A stretch of DNA of 64,000 nucleotides from Pestalotiopsis fici W106-1. Taxonomy: Eukaryota > Ascomycota > Sordariomycetes > Amphisphaeriales > Sporocadaceae. Location: positions 2,117,681-2,181,680 of the forward strand of contig NW_006917102.1 of the NCBI RefSeq assembly GCF_000516985.1, written 5' to 3'. Positions within the stretch are counted from its first letter, which is position 1, and every line of letters begins with the position of its first letter. Under the pieces are notes generated by a model. The model searched no databases. It saw only the letters and a program-made list of their open reading frames with translations, and had not been told where the DNA came from. Below are positions 1-12,113 of this stretch, in pieces. Both the position numbers and the translations under genes were made by a program.

Positions 1-58
1 GATAAGTACTAGACCTATCCAAGGCGTCCAATGTGTTTGCTTCGTCAATATTCATCTG

Positions 59-2108
59 CTATTCGAGCCCCATGGCAACATCGTCGCCAATCCCCCAACT
101 CTCCTGCTCTCGCCTGCTTCCATGTATTTCTAATTCAAGAGCTGGCTCGAGATTTCCCTCACTATCCCGGATACTACCCGCCTCGCTGGTTCTTCTGCTT
201 TTTCTCTTCTCAGACGTAGTCGTCGACTCCCCCGTCTTTCTCCTACGAGGCGGCGGTGGTTTTGACGCTGCGCTGCTTCCAACGCCCGAAAACCTCCATC
301 TACTGTTTGACTTCGAAGAAGTCGACAGTACAGACACACTATCGGCGTCTTCATCTTGGAAAGGATCCGAGTTGGTCGATCGAATTGAGTTGGTGAGCGA
401 TGATGAGTATACATTGGAGGCCTCTACCGCTTGCTGGGCAGAAGCGTTCGTTCGGGGCGGCAGCTTGGGGGGCGACGGAGATGCCGACGGCTTATAAGCA
501 CCACCAGCAGCTTCATCTGTTGCCGACTGCTCCTGCTCGACTGCGTCCTTGTCAATCTCCACCAGCTCGGCATCACGGTACCATTTACGGCGGCGCGTCC
601 ACTTGCCCCAACCATCCTGACCTCTTCGGCCCCCATTCCACTTTGGCACATATTAGCATCATTTCCCTTTATCCAGGGGCAAGGGCGTATTATGATTGGC
701 CCAGAAGACTTACCTTGTTATCGTAATATATCCAGCCATTCTTGCCTGCTTCGCCATCGTACTCTGACTCCTCCTTGACGTCACCGACGCCATCGACACG
801 CCACATGCTATTCTTGGCCCACCTCCACTTGGCCACTCCGTCGTCGACCTCGGGCAGCTCAAACTGGTCTTTAGGTGGCACGGCGTTGTTGTGTTCATCT
901 GTCCATGCAGATCTCTCGTATGCAAATAAACTGTTTGTCCAGCCCAAGCCAACCCACCGCCTCTGGTTCTCATATATAATGAAGGTAAACTTGACGCCCG
1001 TCTCCTTGCCCGAGTACGACCCCAGATTCCGCCGGAGGGCAGCCGTCAAGGCCGAGTGCGACTGTGATTTCTGCAGGCTCCCGACCTTTTTTTCCTGCTG
1101 TCCGGCCGGAGTAGGCTTTTTGGGGCCTTCAAACTCGAGGCCTGTGACAAATCTAGCCATCTTGCGCACGGCGGCGCTGCGCCACAAGAGCGTTCGTGTG
1201 ACTCGAGAGACCTTGGAGTGCCATGTCAAAACCATGGTGCCAAAGACTATGACAACTCGTTTCGTGGTGATTATGCGCCAAGGGGGTAGGGTCAATGCGA
1301 TCCAAAAGGGCGTGATGGCCAAGATTCGCACAAACAAGGTCGTGAGCGCAGGTCTCGTGGTCGCGCTCGTCGCTGTGCGCTGTGTGCTGAGGAAGTCCGT
1401 CATGACCAGCAGCGGCTCCAGCAAAATATTACACCTTGTGGTGAAGACTTTCAATGTCTCCACGATTTCGTCCAGCGTCTTTTGGTGTCGCGTGCTCGTT
1501 ACTTCACTTGTGTTCCTCTGGTGTGCCCCGGCATTGCCGCCGCCCCCGCCCCCGCCACTTCCGTTTGGTGCCGAGGTGCTGCCCTTGGCCTTCTTGCTTG
1601 CCGTGCTATTGTTGCTGGTCCAACTCGGGTGATCGGCCCAGCCGCTGCTGCTGAGGGGACTATACCGCCGCCCGTACATGCCTGCGATGATGCCGATAAC
1701 AGTTATGATGGGCCCGGCCCAGCGCAAGACAGTGTCGCCATATTGCACCGTGGCCCAGAAGACCACCAGCAATAGGAAGCTCTCCCACGGGTCTCCCGTT
1801 GTCCAGCTCAACAGGCCTACCAGCTTGTTGAGCGGCAGCAGAAACGGGTGGCTGTAGGCGAGAGCCCTCGTGACTTGGGGCGGCGTGGCCAGGAGCAGCG
1901 GGGACTTCTGGTGCACCAGCACGGTCGACTGGCGCTTGGCCGTGGAAAGATTCGAAGACGAGAAGGCGGCGTATGTGGGCTGGGGCGCGGTACCGTAGGG
2001 GCTGTTGGTGTTGTCGAGGGCAGGTGTGCTGCTGCCACCGGCGCCGTCGAGGTCGCCGCTGCTGCCGACGCCGCGGGACGCGGATCTGGGTGTCGACATC
2101 TGGGTCAT
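59..2108 (-). CDS. Peroxin of the Pex24/Pex28-32 family with a dysferlin (DysF) domain
   Basis: Two exons, 714-2108 and 59-640 on the minus strand. The intron 641-713 has donor GTAAGT, branch TGCTAAT and acceptor AAG, and the frame is kept, giving 658 aa. The N-terminus is low-complexity and Ser/Gly-rich. Next comes a Pex24-type membrane region around residues 85-150 with hydrophobic stretches (FLLLVVFWATV, IITVIGIIAGMYG) and further hydrophobic segments around residues 235-300. A DysF module follows: the N part has FTFIIYENQRRWVGLGW, and the C part has WRWAKNSMWRVDG and then, across the intron, GWGKWTRRRKWYRDAELVE. The tail is Ser/Arg-rich and probably disordered. Known members sit in the ER and peroxisomal membrane and control peroxisome number and size. 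Which paralogue this is (Pex23/30/31/32 or Pex28/29) cannot be decided. The start is the first ATG after an in-frame TAG, but that TAG lies in a possible acceptor (tatag|GACACGCCC), so an upstream exon could exist. Confidence 0.85.
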
Positions 2109-3754
2109 CCAGGGCGTGTCCTATATTGCGTATTAAAATCTTGAGTATGCAATGATCATGTCGACAATGTTTCCATATGCAAAAAGGCAGGCGATGACAG
2201 AGGGTATCTCAAGGGTACAAATCGCATTATTTGTCTAGATTGAGATGTTCCGTCCCTCCCTCCCAAAAGAGAGCCAGAGAGGAAGCCAACCAGTGCTGGT
2301 CTCGTGCACTGGCGCCGCCGTTGTGCTATCACGGACCAAGAACGATTCTCGGGACGTGTAAGCCAACTGCGGGCAATAAAAGAGGAGAAGCAGAAGCACC
2401 GAAACCTAGGTGTGGCCCTGGAAGCGAGCAGAAAAGAATAATTGAAATCGGTAACTCACCAAGGCAGCCATGAAGCAAGTCAAGCTGCTTCACCTGGACG
2501 TGTAAAGGGAAAACCGAAAAAAAAAATATAACCCCCCAACCCCCGGCAATGGTCTTTGGCTAGGTATTCTGTAGGTAGCTGCCTACTATCCACTGATCTC
2601 GACTGCCAAAAAAAAAACCCCCCCTCTCCAGCGTGTCGCAACGTCATCGAGGGGCGGTCGGCCGGGCACTGGCGGCAAACAGTGGAGGTCCGGCCCACTG
2701 TGAGCTTAAGGTATAATGTATGTATGTACGGTAGGCAGATGATATAATTTTAAACTCGCCAACCTTGGCATCGACGTCTGTTGTAAAAGTATATAAGTAC
2801 CGTCCACAATGGTTGTACAAAAAAGAGATTATAAGGGTTCTCTGTTCAAAACAAGACCAACAGATCCCATTTGTCTCCTGAAGAAAAGGAGGAAAGAAGA
2901 AGAAGAAGAGAGGGCGATGGAACGGTTTTGCGGCGTTGTCAGCCGGACGGATCCTTACCTAGGTAGGGGTTTAGGTAGCTCGAATCAAGTCCAGAATAAT
3001 GAATTCACTGGAATGGTCATACCTTAGGCAGGCTAGTCTAGCTCTCGAGCTATGTCAAATAACCATTTTTCATTCGACGTTGCACATTCGCGGCGGGGAA
3101 TATGCAACTTTCGCCTCGGCTTTCACATGCATCAAATGCCCTTCCCTTCTTGCCTTTTGTGTACCAGGTATGTAGTATAATGGAAGCGCCTCCTTTTTTT
3201 TTCTTCCCTTTTTCACACTTTAAACAAAGATCATCTTGCACTCGAGCTTATAGTGTCAACAAATATCTATCTAGCTTATTCAAGCCGAGACTGACTCAAA
3301 TGCCGGCCAAGTACCTCATGACACTTTTCAATTGTGTAAAGAAGGCATCAGTCAATTCATTGCTCTTTTCATCTTCATTCCGTACGAGGGGCATAGAAGC
3401 CAAGCCACCAATGAACTGCGTAGCAAAGCCACTGGCGACCCATGTCTATCTATTTACCTGCTTTACTCTAGTCCTTTACACACTACGTTCCTCGTTTTTC
3501 CCTACTTCTCTCTCATTGATTGGGACCTTCTTTGCGGCAACCGCCTTTACCACGTTTTCTAGGCCCCCTTTCCCGGTTTCTGTTGTACATATATATCTCT
3601 GTAGCACTGTCCTCAAAGCACAACTCACGCTCGCCGACACAAAGGGTATCAAAAGGCCACAACACAGTACACAACAACACAATTGTGCCCAAAATTATAA
3701 ACCGTCGAGAGAGAAGGTTGGTGGCACGGATTCCTTACCCAACGGTATCCATCA
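2109..3754. other. Intergenic spacer without a supported gene
   Basis: Both flanking genes are on the minus strand, so this holds the promoter of the peroxin gene and the 3' region of the PWWP-like gene. Visible are short A and C homopolymers (2519-2525, 2610-2625), several TAGGTA-type motifs (2571-2587, 2959-2980), and a pyrimidine-rich stretch (3100-3600) that leaves a 218-aa plus-strand reading frame with no domain. I see no RNA gene or repeat element. Confidence 0.6.
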
Positions 3755-6366
3755 CTAGCAGCTCCTTGTCTGTAACTGCAGGCCCAGCTCAAGGCGCTTG
3801 CTACGCACCCAGTCAATAAAGTCGCGAGCTTGACGTTTTCCGTGTGGTGTGCTGAGATCTCTCGACTTTCGATCAAATATCAATCGAACTGCCCTGTCAT
3901 CTTTGCGCAAAGTGATCTGAGTATTTCCTGGGATCCTTTGCGTTTCCAGGCATTCCCATACTGCTGCATCAATTTCAACCTCGATGCCGTATTCCCCAGA
4001 AGACCGCAATTTGTTGGGCAAATCAGCTTGGACAAGCTTGATGCCATCAGTCTCTGCATTCTCCCGGCTCCATTGAACACCATCATTTGCGTGATAGGAG
4101 GACAACTCAAACAAAGGATTGGCATCTGGGTTGTGCACAGCTGCTCGACCCTCTGCCACAGTCTTGATGGGTGGTACTCTGGGGGTCTCGATGGGCGTCG
4201 GAGTTCCCGCAGGACTTGTATCATGAGAGCTGTTAGGTGTAGAGACCGAATCCAGGGTTTGCTGTCGTTTCGTTGTTCGCTTTGCCGTCAGCTTTCGGCC
4301 TAGCGGATGCAGCTCAAACATTGGCAGTGACGCCTCTTGTTGTCCTGCTACTTGTTTCTCGCCTCCTCCGTCACCCATTTTTGCGTCCTGCACTAAGAAC
4401 CGAGGATCTGGTGACATGTTTCTGGGGAAATCGAGTGGCGTCACTTCCCTGGTTAATTGCCTAGATGCACTCATGTCATTAGGATGGTGACTCTCGCCAA
4501 TCGTCGAAGTAGCTACGTTGGTAGTGGTTTCATCGGCGGCCTCGCTCAAAGAGTATTGCATTTCTTGTGTGCAGTATGCGTTCTCTTCATCTGGCCACAC
4601 GGATGGCGACGACGCTGGTGTGGGCATTCCGGGGTACCATGTCACTAAAGTCCACGTCAACAATTGAGAAACGTGAAAATATTGATATCTTCACTTACCT
4701 AGCTTTCCCTCAATCCTGGCAGTCTCGCGCGCTTGCCAGCAGTCATATCCCTCCCGTCGAGCGATAAATTCTCTGGCCTGGTTGAATGCTTTCTCCTTAT
4801 AGCCTTTCATTTTTGGTGCACTCTTCGAATCGAGACGGAGTTTCGAGAGGTCTGTGGCCGAGACCCAAGCATAGGAGAACTGATCGTCGAAAAACATGAC
4901 TGGATACTTCTTTTGATGGTCCCTGTGTCTAGGTTTCCCATCTGTTCCCATTTTCCATCCTAGGATTTTGTCTTTTCGGTCGCTGTAGACATAGCATCCG
5001 GGCGGTTGGGCATCTTGGTCGAGGAGGCCAGTCTCGACCAAGCTTCCGACTCGCATAGCACCTGGTGTGAGATCGTCCCATCCCAAGACAACGACTGGCC
5101 ATATTGTGGTCGGACCATTCCCATCTTCATCGTCTTCTCCTTCGACATACTGGCAATTGTAAATGTGAAAAGGCTTGATATCAGCAATGCAGCGCGTCTT
5201 GGGCAGTGGAGGGTCAATTATCTTGGCCTTTGATTTGGATGCATTTCGTTGAGACGGATAAGTCATCGGTGAAGACTCTTGGTCGACTCGTTGCGAAGAT
5301 GGATTGAGTTTCACCTTGTCGTTATTGAAAGGATAGCTGACCTTCTTTCCATTTGCGGCGGAGCCATGTAACAATTTGTTCTGAGGGACGTAGCCTCTCT
5401 TGAAGGCCTGTTCAACCTCGGTGTTGTGTTGCTTTTGGAGAAGTTCGTTACAATCGGTAATAAGGTGACCAAACGTTTTTACAGCGCGTTCCCAGTCCCG
5501 ATTTTCGGATTTGTGCAAGGCCCCGTTCATGTGCTTGGCGGCGGCGGCCACAGCTGACTGCTTGAAGTTGAGGCCATGTTCCTCGCAGTACAGGACGTAA
5601 AAGTCTTGAGAATAATTAGGCCATTTGACGATAGTGTCCCATATACCGTCTTGGGTGGCACGACGACGGACTTGCTCGTAGGTGATGGTGGCGCCTTTAC
5701 TTTGCGAGGGACCTCGACTTTGTGCGAATCCCTCACTTGCATGTCTGAAACGCTTCGCCTGGTCAGGAGAAGCCGGTTCGGCCGAGGACGCTCTTCGTTT
5801 CTGATGTCGAGGTAAGCCACGGACATTGAACGTCACCATGAGCCGATGTTGGCCATCAAGAAACTGCGATCGTACCTTAACAGATGGGGCCTTGGGCAAA
5901 GGCAGGGTTGAATCTTGGTTACTTGCTGATGAGACGGAAGGTTGGTTAGGACGAGGGGGAGGCTGGGGGGAACGGACGAGGCGATTGCTGCTGCCTCTGT
6001 CACTTTCTGCGCCTCGGGGACGTGGGAAGCTTGGGAAGGATGTTGGTCTGATCTGGGGTTGTAGGCAGGGACAGGAGGAGCGAGGACTTGTTTCTCTTTG
6101 TGCGTGTCAGGAACGAGGGGAGCTGGAGAATAGACCTGCTTCAATTCACGCTCCTTGTTTTCAAAGACGGCGTTGATTTCATCCAGTTGCTTGTTTTTGG
6201 CCTCGTCGAGTTTTGTGTATTGGTCCACATCAAAAACGCCAGCCGTGAGCTGCATGTGTTTGCGCATGACATCGTCTCTCTGCTTGGCTCGCTCTTGAGT
6301 CAAGGTCTGGAGCTGCTTGTCCAGAAGCTGCTGCTGGGCCTGGTCGGCCTTCACCTTCTGGTTCAT
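3755..6366 (-). CDS. Conserved fungal protein with PWWP-like segment and CxxH...H...H motif; function unknown
   Basis: Three exons: 5923-6366, 4699-5863 and 3755-4644 on the minus strand. Introns are 5864-5922 (GTAACC...GCAG) and 4645-4698 (GTAAGT...TTAG), and all phases close, giving 832 aa. Residues 1-90 are Lys/Gln/Glu-rich and probably coiled coil. Residues 100-200 are Pro/Ser-rich and disordered. Around residue 235-265 lies YCEEHGLNFK...AAKHMNG..H, a C-x2-H ... H-x5-H pattern like a degenerate C2H2 finger. Residues 400-480 carry WPVVVLGWDD and later KYPVMFFDDQFSYAWV, the two halves of a PWWP/Tudor-like barrel as seen in chromatin readers. The C-terminus (about 730-832) is a charged, conserved-looking block. 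A nuclear chromatin role is inference only. The 6366 ATG is the first in the open frame, but the frame stays open upstream to a possible acceptor near 6433 (cctgcag), so a further 5' exon is possible. Confidence 0.7.
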
Positions 6367-7790
6367 GATGGGCAGATGCGCAATGCGCCTCCTGCTGCTG
6401 AGGTCAAGGTGATGGCCGAGGCCGAGCTGCCTGCAGGTAGGTGGTGGGTGAGGATGGGGGGAACCGGCAGTTACCTGTAGTTGTCTTGTGTGATCAGGTG
6501 GTAGCTAACAAACCCTTAGAGGAATGAATAGGGCATGGCCACTTTTCTTGCCTCGATAAGTCAGTCATTCAAGGCGTTGTAATAGTAACAATTGAATTGA
6601 GAGGGAAGTTGAGAGACCAAACAAACGGGCTTGTCATTGAGCAATGTGACAACGACGACGACAACGACAAGAGCTGCCGCGAGGCGCGTTCATAGGGCAA
6701 CGGTCTGGTTAAAGTAGTTTGTTTGAGTTCATGTAGGCGATTGGCAGGCGTAGAGCTAAGCTACCTGGGCGGGGAGGTGAGCTCAGTTTAGGGTGGCCCG
6801 CGCTAAAGCAATTTTTTTTCCCCTTTGGTTGGTTGCACTCACCCTACTTCACTCATTAAAGACGTTTAAATACGCGCCTGTGTGCATTACCTACCTAGAT
6901 ACAAACAAGCAGTTACTCGAAGATCAGTAATTGTTCAACGCCTCAAGTGCTTATCAATCTCATGTCCCATAGCGTCTCAATCATGTATGTTGAGAAAGGG
7001 ACTTCATTCACAAGCAATAGAAGTAAACGTGTTTGCAGCGCAACCCTATTAGTGCCATCACTCCTTTTACCTTTTTTTAAACATGCTAGGTAATAGTCCA
7101 AACAGTGGTTAGCATTTCCTGACTCAATCAAATTCACAGTCTTTTATACCCCTCTTATTTTCCTTTCTTTTTTCAAATTTATCTCGTCATAATGTGATTT
7201 ACGCGCTTATTACATGAATAAACGCTGCATTTATAACTGCCGTTAAGTGGAGGAGAAAAAAAAAAGAAAATAGTTAATTCACGATTTTTAAAAAAAGAAA
7301 AATGATTTTTAATATTTCTAAAACGCCCACTAAATTAAGGCTTCTCCATTTTAATAATTTGCGTATATCATTGGCCCTTTTATATTATTCTCGCTACTTA
7401 TCCTTGTTTTGCTTTTGAAATTGCAATATTATTCCTTTTTAGTTTAAAAAAAATCTTTCTTTTTTAGTGTGGTGTGTTTTAGCCCAGCACTCTTGCTTTA
7501 TATAATGCGATAAAGATTACTACTGGCCATTCAAGTCTCATGATTAACTGAGCCATTAATTTCAAGTAGGTCGAATGAGAGTCTAATAAAAGTTGGAAAT
7601 CAAATATGCTGCTGTTTCCTAAACCCCCTTGACTAATTCGGATATTCTTCAGTGATTTTAGTCACACTTCTTTACTCTTCTTATACAAATGTGATGGTGG
7701 CCATGGATGTAAGACTCCTGGCAGACAGATCGCACCGCTTCGAGAAGAGTAAAGATAATGTCATTCTGCAGCCGACCACTTCTTTTCCTA
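6367..7790. other. Intergenic, AT-rich island at about 6830-7640
   Basis: Upstream region of the PWWP-like gene. A short (ACG/ACA)n trinucleotide run lies at 6651-6670. From about 6830 to 7640 the sequence becomes strongly AT-rich with many A and T homopolymers and no reading frame of note. I recognise no transposon remnant. It could be a repeat-induced-mutation relic or simply AT-rich spacer. Confidence 0.5.
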
Positions 7791-8246
7791 TCACCAGGTA
7801 TAGAATCCTCCGCTATCCCTCTCTTTGCTGGATCTCGACGTTCGCCAACCACGTTTAAAGTCGGCCATTTCCCAGTTGTGCATCTGAAGATCGGAGCCCT
7901 GGGCACAGCCCTGACACTCCTCGCCGCGGAATTCTTTTTCTTCTTCGCGGCAGCCGACAGAGCAACGTCCGAATCCAAGACCTTTTCGCCTGGCTTCTCT
8001 ACACATGCTCTGTCTACAGCTCTCAGAAATGAAGCCATCGCAAGTTGGGCAGATGGACTGCAATTTCACACAACAGCACATCTTCTCGTGAGCATGCAGA
8101 TTCCAATGGCAGTAGGACTTGGGAACAGTTGGTGAACTTTGAGTCTGGCAGACGTCAGTGGAAAGTAGATTATCAATCTACAGCATTGGAGTTCCTCCCA
8201 TAAGTGGCAGCCATGATTCAAGACTTGACTTCGTTACCAGGGTCAT
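7791..8246 (-). CDS. Small cysteine/histidine-rich protein, putative zinc-binding; function unknown
   Basis: The supported reading frame is 7791-8177 on the minus strand. It contains YCHWNLHAHEKMCCCV, then ICPTC, SCRQSMC, RCSVGC and EECQGC: more than a dozen Cys with several paired CxxC/CxC-type spacings and two His, a layout suggesting metal binding or disulfides. The frame has no convincing ATG upstream of the CHW block, but an in-frame TAG sits exactly in a possible acceptor (ctgtag|ATTGAT). A tiny first exon 8238-8246 (ATG ACC CTG) with donor GTAACG and a 60-nt intron would close the frame and give 131 aa. The tail after the Cys block is basic. I see no signal peptide, so secretion is not indicated. 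The plus-strand frame over the same bases (7758-8135) is hydrophobic and lacks this pattern. The gene is fairly likely; the 5' end is uncertain. Confidence 0.5.
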
Positions 8247-10563
8247 GCAATAACTCCGAGGTGTAACCCCTAATCTCATCAGGGGATACAGTCTTCGATT
8301 TGGCACATACCTTGGGTCAAGATGGCGTAACGTCCTGGCGTATCCGGCCTTTTTCTCATGCCGTGAGTGGGGAAATCTCCTATCGAGCTGATGACATACA
8401 GAACCTAGAACATTGAGCCTCTTCCAGTCTCCATTGCGGTCCTTCGACTTTTATAAAACTGCTTGATGCATCGCCTAGACCCCCATCCATAATCAACCAC
8501 TACCTCAATCTTTCCCTTTTAGTCTCCATGCGTTTTTTTAGGTAACACATTGGCACCGATTCGGGAAAGCAAGACTTTTGGTGCCGGTCCACGATGCTGT
8601 ACGATGCCGACGCTTTCTCTCTCATCGCAATCTTCTATATCACGTCGTCGAGGTGGCAAATGAGGACTTGGAATATGATATATGCAATGGAACCAAAGAC
8701 TCGCATCATCGTTGGTCTCGGGACTCTGTACACTGGCTCAGTCGTCGATTCTGCGCTCCTAGCTGTTGCCGAGACGTCGCCTGGGCCGCTCGAGATCGAT
8801 ACCCTCCCTCCAAACTGCTTGTGAAAATGTGTTCAGACATGTACGACAGTAGCGTTCCCTGTCAGGTCCACGGCGGGCAAGATCTCGTGTTCGTGGTCCA
8901 AAAGGGTAACCCGTCATGTTTCAATTGGGTATGCGTTTGACCATTTCCCAAGCAAAATCCACTAAATTCGTTTACGAGACGGGTAGCCATGTCTATGAGA
9001 CCATGCATGCAAGCATCCCGTTTGGACAATGATCAAAAGTTTGGAGGTGTCGATCTTTAGTACATTTGAGTTTATAGAGCTCTAGTTCTCGATAGGGTCT
9101 CTTTTCGCATGCGAATCTTCGTGTGTGTGTCACCGCATCTCCAATTAATTTATGAATAAACATTTCATTCCGAGAGGAGCTCCGGGCACTTGATATTCTA
9201 GATCCCACGATCTGTGTGCTACCTTTAAATTCATTTTGCACTGCCGGGACTGTGCTTCCATATTGCACGTAGCTTGCCGGGACTCCACCAGACGTCTTGC
9301 AACATCAAACGCGGTCATCCTGTCATACAAAGAAAACCCCAATACCCGACAGCTTACAAAATACCGAAAAGTGTTGTAGATTGAAGACCAGAACTTATTG
9401 TGTCGAATCCTCGATACAAAGAAGTTACTGTGAGTACTTGCTTGAGACTAGACACCATCTGCGCTTTCGTTATATATGAATGTCAATAGTGAAGTGCAGA
9501 TGGAATCCTACGCTTATCATGTGCTATGACAAAGACTCTTGAACCCGACATCAAGCTTTTCTTAGCGGGTAAAAATATGATTGGTATTTCCCATCGGCCT
9601 CAAATTGAAACTTCAGCGCCTTCCAGTCTCGCACTCTCTTGATCTAATTGTAGACCCAGACCCAGACCTCAGCCAACAGATAGCCATTGTTGTCACCTCA
9701 TCCATTTACTCGTCCTATCATCTTACAGCTTATGGATCACGAATGCATCGAGAAATGGCAATCAGTGCCATCCTTATTCCATATGTCTAAGACTCCCTGT
9801 AACTTATAACCACACTAGGGTTGAAAGAGCCTTCTTGAGACAAACCAGACAATGTCTCATATAGGAGCAAAAGTATAGAGTCAAGTTGAGATACTATGAC
9901 ACAGCCACGTATTTAAAAAAAAAAANAAAAAAAAAAAAAAAGCTTTATCTTTGTACGCATGGCGTCCGTGGTCTTTTTCTTTTAAATATTCACGTGCGCA
10001 GGAAGGTACCCGCGACCGAAAAGAAACACTCATTTGATTTCACTCATCGTCATAATCATATATTACACCGTTAACCTTGTCAAACGGCGATTGTTATCCC
10101 CAGTCACGGCCAGTCGCACATAATCTATAGAGTCATTGGCCTTCAAGATCTGAACTACACTAGGATCCAGCTTCTTGCCAGGTTGCCAGGCAAGGGGTCT
10201 TGGCTTGGGGACCTCTACTACTCTGGAAGTGGAGAATCCTCCGTCTGATCCGCGTGCTAGCTCAGGAGCTACCTAGGATAAATACGTGATACGATGAGGT
10301 ATATTGGTGGTGTATACTACCTGCCGCACAGCAACGTATAACCCCGCAGTCGGACGAGGGGCGAGAGGAAATGGGGGCGGGAGGGAAAAAATAATAATTT
10401 TGAAAAAAAAAAAAAAAGATCGAAGACCCTCTCTGCTATCGGCCTCTGAAGTTTCACAAGTCCTGCTGTGTATACCTACCCATCTCACCCCCTTACGAAC
10501 CTCAACCTCGTCTTAGCTTGTCCTTGTTAGCGGTCGTATCAGTGTCATTCAGTCTAATCTATC
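8247..10563. other. Intergenic region, no supported gene; possible decayed coding sequence near 8578-8940
   Basis: The overlapping plus-strand frames at 8578-8940 and 8594-8824 are the only notable open stretches. One reads KTRIIVGLGTLYTGS, faintly like a nucleotide-binding N-terminus, but it stops quickly and no splice extends it. The sequence has an ambiguous base (N) at 9926 within a long A run (9914-9941), and a second A run is at 10400-10418. The bases from about 10420 are a pyrimidine-rich leader for the hydrolase gene. Confidence 0.4.
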
Positions 10564-11604
10564 ATGGTGGCCGTGCGGACCATAGATCTTCCTTTTCTGG
10601 GCATCCGTGCCGGATACGCCTTGGACGACAAAACATTCGATCCTGCAAAACCGACATGCGTGCTCGTGAACTCCATGTGCATGACCTCGGCACTCTTCCG
10701 GCCGCAATTCGAGGATGAGACGCTCACCAAGTTTATGAACCTCGTCGCAGTTGAACCCCTCGGGCACGGTGCCACCACATGCGCTTCTCAGCAGTTCACC
10801 TACTGGGACTCGGCCAGAATGGCGCTACTCGTCTTGGACCACCTGAAGATTGACAAGTTCTTTGCTCTCGGGACAAGCCAGGGCGGCTGGTTGGTAACAC
10901 GCCTGGCTCTCCTGGCTCCCGACAGAGTACGTGCTCCACCTAACTATGACCATGTGTGACCTCAGCCGCGGGCGAACTGACTCTCCTATAGATCCAAGGT
11001 CTCCTTCTGTTGGGCACATCAATGGACTGCGAGTCGGCCGACTCGCGCACCAAAGGCTGCTGGGATCCCGTACCTTTCTTCAAGCCCTTCTTGCAGTCGT
11101 GGACGAGTGCCGAGCCCACGCCGACCTTTAGCCCCAGTCAGGATTGGCTCGGTGCCTGTACCGGCCTGGGCTTTGGGTCAGCGGGCAGTGCAGAGAACAC
11201 AGAATTTTGGAACCGCACCATTAGTGAGGTATACAAGGGTGATGAGGGCAGACAAAAGTTGAAGATGGCCACCATCTGCCTTGCTGAAAGAGACAGCCTC
11301 CTGCTCCGGCTCGAGTATATTACGTGTCCGGTTCACTGGCTTCAGGTACGTCAACACTTCCCTCAGGAAATGACGACTGGCGAAGAAATCCCGTGCCGGC
11401 TTGACGATTACTGACAAGCTCGATACCTAGGGCTCTGAAGATGCAGTTTACTCGACGCAAATCGCCACTGAGCAAATTGCGCTATTCACTTCTTCTAGTG
11501 ATGCTCACGTCAGTTTCGTCGAGGGTGGAGCTCATTACCTAAGCGCTTCCAACCCTGTCGAGGTAAACCAGGCTCTGTTGGCCTTGGTACAGAAATCCTT
11601 GTGA
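10564..11604 (+). CDS. Alpha/beta hydrolase-fold protein
   Basis: Three exons: 10564-10926, 10992-11345 and 11431-11604. Introns 10927-10991 (GTACGT...ATAG) and 11346-11430 (GTACGT...CTAG) are both phase 0, giving 296 aa. The first exon shows the strand before the oxyanion loop (TCVLVNSM) and a V..EPLGHG segment. The nucleophile elbow is GTSQGG with Ser105. After the second intron, GSEDAVYS offers an acidic residue (Asp243) and EGGAHYLS offers the His (His274), so a Ser-Asp-His triad is complete. The fold class covers esterases, lactonases and acyltransferases, and the substrate cannot be read from the sequence. There is no signal peptide, so it is probably cytosolic. It converges with the TOR gene downstream, about 510 bp away. 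The start is chosen because it is the first ATG in this frame and the beta-strand pattern starts right after it. Confidence 0.85.
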
Positions 11605-12113
11605 ATTTTCTTTGCGGAAGACCAACAGTGTAGACTACGTCAGAAAGGTCGAAATATTGGATGCACACTACTGGAGCCAGGCCTCCTCGAGGTGCTGGCA
11701 ATGAGATTTCTGTCAGATGTTGTCGTTCATGGCGCTCATTTTCAAGAATATAGCAGGACGTCATATCAGGCATTCTGTGCGAGCTACGTACAAGCCGCAC
11801 TTCTGTCACTAGAGCTCCTTGTCAAACTCTCTAGTGTGACTTGAGCAACGATTCTCAGGCTACCGGCTTTCATGCCTCGCATTAGATACGTACATACAGC
11901 AGATGGAACCAACTCCTCTGCCCCTTCAAAATCATCGCTTATCTCCAAAGCTGCAACGCCTTTTCCCATCTACATCAGACGCCAGGCCATAGATACTCCA
12001 ACACGCCTAGGAAAAAAATTCGACCGACTTGTCAAATGAAGATAGAACCCCATCGTGCGTGCCATCAACGGCAAAAGCTATCGTACAACTCGTGCTTCAA
12101 GGACAGACGCGGA
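11605..12113. other. Convergent 3' region between the hydrolase and TOR genes
   Basis: This space holds the 3' ends of two genes facing each other. The short open frames here are without pattern, and I see no RNA gene or repeat. Confidence 0.6.

Noticed and set aside
742..1632. 296-aa plus-strand frame
   Set aside because: It lies opposite the peroxin gene, is Cys/Val-rich without a domain, and the minus strand has clear Pex24 and DysF motifs.
3102..3758. 218-aa plus-strand frame
   Set aside because: It arises from a pyrimidine-rich spacer (Phe/Ser/Leu-rich), has no conserved motif, and runs into the 3' end of a minus-strand gene.
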